A stretch of 8,914 bases of DNA from JASEFH01 sp034679905 (GTDB lineage: Archaea; Halobacteriota; Methanomicrobia; Methanomicrobiales; JACTUA01). Location: NCBI GenBank assembly GCA_034679905.1, contig JAXDAH010000068.1, positions 1-8,914 on the forward strand, given 5' to 3'. Position numbers and translations under genes: made by a program. This document shows positions 1 to 5,204 of this stretch, piece after piece; positions within the stretch are counted from its first letter, which is position 1; each line of letters begins with the position of its first letter. Below the pieces are notes generated by a model, which saw only the letters and a program-made list of their open reading frames with translations, did no database searches and had not been told where the DNA came from.

Positions 1-160
1 CCTATCTGTGACGTTTGTATAATATTAGTAGAGGCCTGTGTTGCTTTGCCGAATCCATACACCTGTGGCGCTGCTGTAATCTGCTTTGGAGCGGATGTAA
101 CTTGGTGTATGGTGAGCTGCCTGTAAATACAGCGAATCCCTCTTTTTTACGGAGGATATC
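1..160 (+). other. 5' intergenic region with inverted repeat
   Basis: I see no convincing gene here. A perfect 9-bp inverted repeat (CCATACACC at 55-63, GGTGTATGG at 104-112) encloses a 40-nt loop. A TATA-like stretch (TGTATAATAT, about 16-25) could start a long 5' leader carrying this structure. A shorter inverted repeat, CTGTA-AA-TACAG, lies at 121-132. A run of six T at 143-148 comes just before a strong Shine-Dalgarno GGAGG (151-155) for the gene starting at 161. The T-run may end transcription of whatever lies upstream, or attenuate the leader. The upstream gene is outside the window, so this cannot be decided. Confidence 0.45.
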
Positions 161-832
161 ATGGCAACAAAACGGTACAACCAAGTCATTCTGATTATCG
201 TACTTCTCGGGCTTGTTTGCTACAGTTATATGAGTACAGGCACAGATGCGGATACACTTCTGGAAAACACCATAGAAAAGCAGGCGAGTGTCGGAAGTCA
301 GGACTATATCGAGACACTTACTTTTCATATAGGGAATGAAACGAGGACTGTTGAATATGAGGTATTATTTAAGGAACCGAATAAATTTCGCAGAATTGAG
401 AGAAGCGACGCCATGATACGCTCGGAGACTGTATCAAATGGTGATGTAGTCTGGATCTATGATCCAGAGAAAAATACCGTTCTCATCCGAAATCTGGAAT
501 CGTCGGAAAAAATACCGGAGCCTGCGATCTATGCGTTGTTAACTGCCAACATTTCTGAGAAATTTATAATTGAAGATCAAAGAATAGAATCGCTTAATTC
601 AATTCCAGTCTATAAAGTAAAACTGACTCCTCACGAATTGGACACCGAGAATACGAGAGAGTATCTCCTGTGGATTGATTCCGATAATCTCATTCCGTTG
701 AAACTGCAAAGTTTGAATAAGGGCAATCCGTTATTAACCCTAGAATATCGCGAGTACTGGGCGAATTATATAATAAATGATGACGAGTTCACTTTTGTGA
801 TCCCCGATGGCGCGTCAGTGGTGTACGTATGA
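161..832 (+). CDS. Membrane-anchored LolA/RseB-like protein
   Basis: This 223-residue protein has a basic N-terminus and one hydrophobic segment (residues about 9-25), so it is probably a signal anchor or uncleaved signal peptide with the rest outside the membrane. The remainder reads as the half-barrel fold of the LolA/RseB/COG2834 type: a helix with an ENTIEKQ-like segment near 35-41, then EPNKFR (72-77), VSNGDVVWIYDPEKN (91-105) and a late LLWIDSDNLIPLK strand pair (169-181). The 'P-x-K-F-R ... NG ... W-x-Y-x-P' pattern is characteristic of that superfamily. In bacteria LolA carries lipoproteins; archaea lack an outer membrane, so the role here is unknown and lipid or hydrophobic ligand binding is only a guess. 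No lipobox Cys is convincing (C20 is preceded by GLV). The start is fixed by GGAGG at 151-155, 5 nt upstream. It overlaps the next gene by ATGA. Confidence 0.8.
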   Translation: MATKRYNQVILIIVLLGLVCYSYMSTGTDADTLLENTIEKQASVGSQDYIETLTFHIGNETRTVEYEVLFKEPNKFRRIERSDAMIRSETVSNGDVVWIYDPEKNTVLIRNLESSEKIPEPAIYALLTANISEKFIIEDQRIESLNSIPVYKVKLTPHELDTENTREYLLWIDSDNLIPLKLQSLNKGNPLLTLEYREYWANYIINDDEFTFVIPDGASVVYV

Positions 833-1455
833 AAGTTGATTCAATCGCCAAAGAGGAATTCTGGCGTACAATTGGAGGTATCTACTGGGTATTTTGTCTT
901 TCCATTGGCTTTCTTATTCTGTTCGGCTATCTGCCGTTACCACAATCCTCGATGTTTCCTCTGGCATTGATTCCCACTGTGACGTACTATCTCGTTATGG
1001 TGTGGTACAGACGGAAAGAGCATCTGGTAGACCCCAGCCTCATAAACATCCTCTGTCATGCTCTCCGGTCGGGAGAACACGGAGAGGAGAAAACGAGGCA
1101 GAGAAGAGTTGTCACCGAAAAGATGGTCGATGCCATCCTTGCTGCCGCGATCTTCCTGATCTATCTCTACGCGTCCCTGGCATATTCCATCAACCAGATC
1201 TATTGGCTCCCTGTCAGTTTCATCATCGTCCTGCTCCTGATACGCATTGTCTTCACCGATGGTGGCGAGCGCCGCATCACTGTCGCACGATCGGCTGTCT
1301 TCTACCTCGTCGCAGCCGGGCTCCTCCTTCTGCGCTACCTTGCACTGGGCTATCCCGTGGTCTCCCTCCTCCAGGCAATCGCGCTTGTAGGGATCGTTTT
1401 TTTTGCCGTCCTCTTCATCTGGAAACGGCGACGCGCCCTGAAAGGAAAGGACTGA
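829..1455 (+). CDS. Multi-spanning membrane protein, unknown function
   Basis: A 208-residue integral membrane protein with about six hydrophobic segments, roughly residues 14-34, 41-60, 102-120, 124-141, 151-170 and 176-197. They are arranged as an N-terminal pair, a charged cytoplasmic-looking loop (about 61-98, rich in R, K, E and H) and a C-terminal four-helix block ending in a basic KRRRALKGKD tail. It has no Shine-Dalgarno of its own. Its ATG lies inside the ATGA overlap with the LolA-like gene, so translation is probably coupled and the two proteins may act together at the membrane. The arrangement loosely recalls small archaeal membrane proteins of the DUF2178 kind, which often sit next to an HTH regulator, but I cannot assign a family. 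A run of eight T (1397-1404) lies inside the gene. Confidence 0.7.
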   Translation: MKVDSIAKEEFWRTIGGIYWVFCLSIGFLILFGYLPLPQSSMFPLALIPTVTYYLVMVWYRRKEHLVDPSLINILCHALRSGEHGEEKTRQRRVVTEKMVDAILAAAIFLIYLYASLAYSINQIYWLPVSFIIVLLLIRIVFTDGGERRITVARSAVFYLVAAGLLLLRYLALGYPVVSLLQAIALVGIVFFAVLFIWKRRRALKGKD

Positions 1456-1585
1456 TGGAGACGTGTTGGAGGATCTGGAGCGATCGATGCGATTTACACC
1501 ACTTGCGAGGGGCAGAAGAGTCATGCCTGTAATAATAGCGCATGCGATTGCGATTCTCTGCTCATCGCATGCCTTCTTCGTATTC
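1455..1585 (+). pseudogene. Possible decayed HTH regulator remnant
   Basis: Just after the membrane-protein gene a TGATG overlap opens a 25-codon frame (1455-1532) starting METCWRIWSDRCDLHH. Its spacing of M, R6 and D13-L14 resembles the start of small Xre-type regulators (M-K-x-R-I-R-E-L-R-...-G/D-L-T-Q). In a second frame, 1523-1585 reads MPVIIAHAIAILCSSHAFFVF, resembling the usual end of such proteins (PSL-x-LA-x-x-IA-x-LF...I-x-x-VF). The middle of a roughly 65-residue regulator would be missing and the frame broken. Small archaeal membrane proteins are often paired with such regulators, which motivates the call. The similarity is by eye, short and imperfect, and chance is a real alternative. 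A 9-bp inverted repeat (1540-1548 / 1564-1572) overlaps it. Confidence 0.2.
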
Positions 1586-1834
1586 TCGCAGCTACCGTCT
1601 CAGCAGTCTCTCGAATACAATCGTATCTCGTTTCGGCCTGCGTGTCACCGACGTGTAGATGATCTGCACACAAATCTCTTATATTAAAAAGCAAAGGTTT
1701 CAGTGTAGCATGGGGTTCACACATCTTAGCCGGATAGGAGAACCCCGCTGCTGCCCGTAGGCATGACTATCTGCGCTGTTCATTCGTATAAGCGTTGCGT
1801 CGTGCCTCCGAAAAGATTGTGGAGGCTATAGAAA
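1586..1834 (+). promoter_or_regulatory. Gene-poor region with promoter and leader of 1835 gene
   Basis: No convincing protein gene is seen. A TATA-like TTATATTAAAA occurs near 1679-1689 and a second, CGTATAAG, at 1785-1792, about 45 bp before the ATG at 1835. Either could be the promoter; the first would give a leader of about 120 nt and the second a leader of about 20 nt. Two stem-loops lie in the region: GGGGTTC (1712-1718) with GAACCCC (1740-1746), and GCCTCC (1804-1809) with GGAGGC (1821-1826). The second buries the Shine-Dalgarno. A 22-codon frame (1763-1831), ending 3 nt before the next start, overlaps the second hairpin but has only a weak ribosome site. Confidence 0.4.
1804..1826 (+). 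promoter_or_regulatory. Stem-loop sequestering Shine-Dalgarno of 1835 gene
   Basis: GCCTCC (1804-1809) is the perfect reverse complement of GGAGGC (1821-1826), with an 11-nt loop. The 3' arm contains the whole GGAGG (1821-1825) of the gene starting at 1835, spaced 9 nt from its ATG. When folded, the stem would hide the ribosome-binding site. If the RNA starts at the nearer TATA-like box (1785-1792) the transcript would begin close to the 5' arm, so start-site choice would decide whether the stem forms. The stem is seen; regulation is inferred. Confidence 0.45.
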
Positions 1835-2584
1835 ATGAGATGGAGACAAATTCTATTAGTCTTTGCCTTTAGCACGTTGTGTCTCTCTGCCTGTGCATCT
1901 GCAGGAGTGGGAGATGATAATGATGCGAATTATCCTGAAGTAGGATCTGAATGGGTAGAGAACTACGTTTGGCCGTCTGGACCGAACCCTTATGGTGCCG
2001 AAGATGCACAAGGATTTGCGAGAACATTACGCAATGATGGGGGTTGGAATTGGCCGTTTGACTATGGAAATGATTCTGCAGAACATTACCATTGGACATG
2101 GGCCAATGATGCCAGCTATGCCGATAGCGTAGATGCAATGTATTTCAGTGGGCATGCTTCCAGCGAATACATTAAACTTGCAACATTTCCAGATAACTGG
2201 GCTTACTTTGAGGTTTGCAGCTGGGGCGATTACGATCTTGAATGGATATTCTTACATGGTTGCGAATCCACACACGCACCAAGTAACTTTAAGGGATATC
2301 CACGATGGGCGCTGAATGGAGCACATCTGATCTGTGGATTCGATACTTCATCATACAATTATGCAGAGGATGGAACTAATGTTGCATCCACACTCCTGAG
2401 TGGCATTAAGGTAAGACCAGCATGGTTCGTGGGCGTCGATGTGATGCAACCAAGCGATGTTCGAGTCCGGATAATAGGTGAAGACTCTACCATGGGAGAT
2501 GATTTCATCTGGAAAGAAGGAACGGTGAAGCCAGATCCTATAGTCGATTCAAGTATCTATTCCTGGCTTTACTATTGCAATTAG
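1835..2584 (+). CDS. DUF6345-like lipoprotein, possible caspase-fold peptidase
   Basis: A 249-residue secreted protein. Residues 1-20 form a signal peptide ending in a lipobox-like LSAC (17-20), so C20 is probably lipidated. The mature part matches what I recall of DUF6345 proteins: an aromatic-rich N-half (EGFA-like AQGFARTL 58-65, W71, W73), VDAMYFSGHAS (99-109), WGDYDLEWIFLHGC (130-143), then NGAHLICGFDT (161-171). SGH and LHGC at the ends of hydrophobic strands, followed by a small-residue strand, recall the His/Cys dyad of clan CD peptidases (caspase, gingipain, CHAT), with H107 and C143 as candidates. Peptidase activity is inferred, since DUF6345 has no function known to me. GGAGG at 1821-1825 supports the start. 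It is followed 14 bp later by the 2599 gene, so the two are probably one operon. Confidence 0.8.
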   Translation: MRWRQILLVFAFSTLCLSACASAGVGDDNDANYPEVGSEWVENYVWPSGPNPYGAEDAQGFARTLRNDGGWNWPFDYGNDSAEHYHWTWANDASYADSVDAMYFSGHASSEYIKLATFPDNWAYFEVCSWGDYDLEWIFLHGCESTHAPSNFKGYPRWALNGAHLICGFDTSSYNYAEDGTNVASTLLSGIKVRPAWFVGVDVMQPSDVRVRIIGEDSTMGDDFIWKEGTVKPDPIVDSSIYSWLYYCN

Positions 2585-2598
2585 TGGGGGTATAAAAG

Positions 2599-3555
2599 AT
2601 GGTTGTGAAAAAAATTATCGTCGGGATTGCTTTTGCGTTGATCGCGATATGTGCAGTCCTCGCAACAAGCGCTGACTTAGGAACTGGGGGAATTATTCCT
2701 CCTGCACAGGGCAGCGGGTCTGAAAAGTTCACATTGAACGCGGATTTTCCACAATTCGATGGAGAATATGCTGTATACAGATCTGTACCTGTATCTGTTA
2801 CAGATGAATACGTGCAGGAGATTGCTAGTCTGTTTGGCCTGAAAGGTACTCCCGAACGGATAAATCCGCTGGCAGGAGAAATCGAACTCGTCGACACCAC
2901 AAAAACAATGAGTGAACGGATAACTGTCTACAAATCATCGGGTGCCTTTCTCTATGATATTCCGGATAAGACATATCCGACTGCCGTGGATGCTCAACCT
3001 GTTTTACCTTCAGATGCCGAAGCGGAAAAAATCGCGAGAGATTACCTGTCCAGCAAAAGGCTTCTCCCGGAGGATGCACAGGTAGAGAAGATCTTTGTCA
3101 ACCAGCAGCAGGAAGTCTGGGAAGGAGGGATGGATAAACCGCTGAAGGTATTCGACATAACTCTTGCGGTCCGATTTAATCGGAATATTGATGGCATTCC
3201 TGTCTATGGGGATGAATTCGTGGTTTTCATCGGCAATAACAGTGAAGTCGTTGGCGTTTTAAGGAATTGGAGGGATATTACCCCGTACAGTGCCACCAGA
3301 ATTAAGACAGCGGCAGAGGCATACGATGAATTACGCGGGTGGAAAACGATACTTCCAGAGTATCAGGACGTTAATGATCGTATTGTCATTAACAGTATTT
3401 CATTAGGATACTGGATGGAACCACGGAGTTATGAACAGGAGTATGTCCTTCCGGTGTATGTTTTTAGAGGCGTTGCTATACGAGATGGCAGAGAAAATCC
3501 CTACATCCAGTATGTTTACGCCGTGGTTCCAGAAGATCTGGAGAAATTTTCATGA
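2599..3555 (+). CDS. Secreted PepSY/FTP-like protein, partner of DUF6345 gene
   Basis: A 318-residue exported protein with a basic N-terminus and hydrophobic stretch (residues about 5-22), probably cleaved near ATS-AD (22-26). There is no lipobox. Two repeated-looking alpha/beta segments follow. Residues 138-152 (AEAEKIARDYLSSK) and 187-224 (a strand with VRFNRNIDGIPVYGDEF, then a turn and VVGVLRNW) resemble FTP/PepSY domains, whose signature is 'RF-x-Q-x-x-x-G-I-P-V-x-G'. A last helix at 238-248 (AAEAYDELRGW) leads to a C-terminal sheet (LPVYVFRG 284-291). FTP and PepSY domains often act as inhibitory propeptides or chaperones of secreted peptidases. The gene lies 14 bp after the DUF6345-like gene with a weak GGGGG ribosome site, so an inhibitor or folding-partner role is plausible but inferred. 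Confidence 0.75.
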   Translation: MVVKKIIVGIAFALIAICAVLATSADLGTGGIIPPAQGSGSEKFTLNADFPQFDGEYAVYRSVPVSVTDEYVQEIASLFGLKGTPERINPLAGEIELVDTTKTMSERITVYKSSGAFLYDIPDKTYPTAVDAQPVLPSDAEAEKIARDYLSSKRLLPEDAQVEKIFVNQQQEVWEGGMDKPLKVFDITLAVRFNRNIDGIPVYGDEFVVFIGNNSEVVGVLRNWRDITPYSATRIKTAAEAYDELRGWKTILPEYQDVNDRIVINSISLGYWMEPRSYEQEYVLPVYVFRGVAIRDGRENPYIQYVYAVVPEDLEKFS

Positions 3556-3557
3556 AA

Positions 3558-3570
3558 ATTTCTTTTTTAT
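3558..3570 (+). terminator. T-rich terminator after 2599 gene
   Basis: A pyrimidine tract with runs of three and six T (TTTCTTTTTTAT) begins two bases after the TGA of the PepSY/FTP-like gene. Archaeal RNA polymerase terminates at such T-tracts without needing a hairpin. It marks the probable end of the 1835-3555 operon. Confidence 0.55.
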
Positions 3571-3600
3571 CCCAATCTTCACGTAGATCGCAACTCTTTT

Positions 3601-3613
3601 CTTTATTATATTG
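3601..3613 (+). promoter_or_regulatory. TATA-like promoter for leader ORF and lipoprotein
   Basis: CTTTATTATATTG is a good archaeal TATA-like element about 35-40 bp before the leader ORF at 3644. It lies between the T-tract terminator at 3558-3570 and the Shine-Dalgarno AAGGAG at 3630-3635, so it fits as the promoter of the 3644-4842 unit. The expected start, 25-27 bp downstream, falls at or near the Shine-Dalgarno, so the exact start is uncertain. Confidence 0.4.
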
Positions 3614-3643
3614 CCCAACGTTAACTTTTAAGGAGAACGATAC

Positions 3644-3700
3644 ATGAAGAGGTGTTTTAAAAAACGTATTCGATTAAAAGGGGGAAATAGGCCTAAATGA
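3644..3700 (+). CDS. 18-residue basic leader peptide
   Basis: The frame encodes MKRCFKKRIRLKGGNRPK, with eight Lys/Arg in 18 residues. It is preceded by a strong Shine-Dalgarno AAGGAG (3630-3635) at 8-nt spacing, better than anything directly upstream of the following gene. Its stop TGA (3698-3700) overlaps the ATG (3697-3699) of the lipoprotein gene as ATGA, the usual arrangement for translational coupling. The natural reading is a short leader ORF whose translation delivers ribosomes to the lipoprotein start, possibly with regulation through the rare-looking AGG, CGA and TTA codons. It could also be a small functional cationic peptide. There is no homology basis for either role, and the call rests on the ribosome site and the overlap. 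Confidence 0.55.
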   Translation: MKRCFKKRIRLKGGNRPK

Positions 3701-4842
3701 AATATTTCACTGAAATACTAATCCTTGGATTGATTTTTATTCTGATAGCTGGATGTATATCCCTTCTGCCTGGAAAGGTGATCGTCAGGGATGCCTACTG
3801 CGATCTGGACAATAACTTCACGTTTATCCTTGAGAACACGGGTGAGGATGCAATACCCTTGAACTACACATGGACGCTGGTTGACCACATGGCCAACAAA
3901 CCCATTCGTTCTGGAGCCGGTTCGATCGTTCTTCAGCCCCACGAGATCCGGTCTCTGACGTCCGCGACCGGAATGCCGTTCCATAGCTATGGTCTCTATG
4001 CTGCTGCTATGAACGTCTACATCTATCGGGATGGCAGGGAGATTTACCACTTCCAGGACTACAAATCCCCCTACGAATGGAACTATTCTGTATCGCCCCC
4101 CGTGAAGTATGTTTCAAACCCGGGATACGTGAGTATCGGCCTTGAGACCTTCATTCAGCGCGATGATAAAGGCGATTTCATCGTTCAGTTTGAGAATTTC
4201 TCGTATCATCCGGCGTCAAGCCCGGTTCGTCTGCTGATTCTCGATTCGTACCTTATTCTCGGAGACAGCATGGAGGGAAACGAGAAAGAGTGGCGGGTCC
4301 TGCACATCCTGAACGCATCGGAGTCCGAGCCCGTATTTGTGGATAAAGATGGTGATGGCTGCATCTCGGACTTTGACTATTTCGTTGTACCGGGTGCATG
4401 GAAGGGGAACAATATTCGCCTCAACACGGCGAACCAGTTCGTTACCGGGAACTGGTACGGGAGAAGGGAAACCCTGGAAGCGGAGGACAGGGATGCAATC
4501 CGCATCCTCAACATTACCGTCAGCCCCGATCCTCCCCGAAGGCTGGAAGGTCTTGAATTCATCGTGGAAGCGCAGGTGAAAAAAGGGATCGAGTTAGGAG
4601 GGGTCATTTACGAGCCCTATCCCGGGAACGGTCTCGGTACCATCGGGGGGCCGTACCAGCAGATCGCGCGGAGTGGAGACATATACACACTCTCGAAAAC
4701 ATTCGACCAGATATCGCGTGAGTACCACACGAATTACGTTAACAGTCCGGATCCCAAGGTGTTTTACGTGTGGATTCGTGATAAAAGTGTAAATGAGCGC
4801 TGGATACGGTACGAAGTGAATGCCACTATTGCAGGGATTTAA
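3697..4842 (+). CDS. Lipoprotein with EF-hand loop and Ig-like domains
   Basis: A 381-residue protein with a signal peptide ending in a clear lipobox LIAGC (16-20), so C20 is probably lipidated and the protein displayed on the outer face of the membrane. Residues about 28-110 look like a beta-sandwich (strands YCDLDNNFTFILENTG, TWTLVDH, IVLQPHEIRSLT), similar in pattern to CARDB-type repeats. A perfect 12-residue calcium loop, DKDGDGCISDFD (216-227), has acidic residues at 1, 3, 5 and 12, Gly at 6 and Ile at 8, as in EF-hand or dockerin loops. Residues about 270-376 form a second beta-rich domain with VSPDPPRRLEGLEF at its start. N-x-S/T sites are frequent, for example N40, N56, N167 and N206. 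Function is unknown; surface binding or adhesion is a guess. Its start depends on the overlapping leader ORF. Confidence 0.8.
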   Translation: MKYFTEILILGLIFILIAGCISLLPGKVIVRDAYCDLDNNFTFILENTGEDAIPLNYTWTLVDHMANKPIRSGAGSIVLQPHEIRSLTSATGMPFHSYGLYAAAMNVYIYRDGREIYHFQDYKSPYEWNYSVSPPVKYVSNPGYVSIGLETFIQRDDKGDFIVQFENFSYHPASSPVRLLILDSYLILGDSMEGNEKEWRVLHILNASESEPVFVDKDGDGCISDFDYFVVPGAWKGNNIRLNTANQFVTGNWYGRRETLEAEDRDAIRILNITVSPDPPRRLEGLEFIVEAQVKKGIELGGVIYEPYPGNGLGTIGGPYQQIARSGDIYTLSKTFDQISREYHTNYVNSPDPKVFYVWIRDKSVNERWIRYEVNATIAGI

Positions 4843-5204
4843 TTACGATACACTCCAGGGGAGGTAGATCCAGGGGATCTATACCTGATCTCCATCCCCG
4901 CTGATGTGATAGCCTCGGAGGGAGGATCCACACGGACTGTTCCGTGCTGCCTCACCCGCTCGTAATAGCGGTCCGGTAATCTGAAAACGATTCAGCCTCG
5001 CACCCGCGTGGGAGAGGGAATGGTTTGACCTCGAATGCAACGCCCATCCAATCCTCTCTCGCTCTATTGCAGGCCCATCATACCGACTGAGAGAGGAGCA
5101 GGAATAGAATGGGGGCGGCATCACGCTCTTTCTTCTCGAGGATACCCTCAAGGGCTGAACTCGGAAGTCCATAAAATCCCCGAAAAAATCGAAAATGGAT
5201 GCGC
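4843..5204. other. Convergent intergenic region with four hairpins
   Basis: This 362-bp stretch between two converging genes shows no convincing coding frame. It holds four short perfect inverted repeats: TAGATCC/GGATCTA (4865-4871, 4875-4881, 3-nt loop), CACGGA/TCCGTG (4931-4936, 4941-4946, 4-nt loop), CTGAA/TTCAG (4981-4985, 4991-4995) and TCCTCTCTC/GAGAGAGGA (5052-5060, 5089-5097). Composition changes here from AT-richer on the left to GC-rich on the right. The hairpins may stabilise or process the 3' ends of either transcript, or belong to a small RNA; I recognise no known RNA family. Confidence 0.5.
5181..5196 (-). terminator. T-tract terminator after tfrB
   Basis: Read on the minus strand, TTTTCGATTTTTTCG begins about 10 nt after the tfrB stop, with runs of four and six T in an otherwise GC-rich region. 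This is the form expected of an archaeal intrinsic terminator for the tfrAB transcript. Confidence 0.6.

Noticed and set aside
2..328. Minus-strand frame at the left edge
   Set aside because: It lies mostly opposite the LolA-like gene and its leader, with no motif or ribosome site; possible only if a gene begins outside the window.
937..1524. Minus-strand frame opposite the membrane-protein gene
   Set aside because: Overlaps a plausible hydrophobic protein coupled to its upstream neighbour; the antisense product is rich in Asp, Glu and Arg with no recognisable fold.
1463..1687. GTG-started 74-codon frame as an intact gene
   Set aside because: There is no ribosome site, and the second half after about residue 41 is featureless; only the short regulator-like stretch is worth keeping as a decayed remnant.
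1712..1746. GGGGTTC...GAACCCC as a tRNA or tRNA fragment
   Set aside because: The 7-bp stem has no anticodon or T-arm structure around it; it is just a hairpin.
1763..1831. 22-codon frame before the DUF6345-like gene as a definite leader peptide
   Set aside because: Its ribosome site is weak and one candidate promoter lies inside it, so it is mentioned only as a possibility with the hairpin.
2590..2598. GTATAAAAG as a promoter for the 2599 gene
   Set aside because: It matches a TATA box, but initiation 25 bp downstream would fall inside the coding sequence past the start codon; the gene is more simply read from the 1835 transcript.
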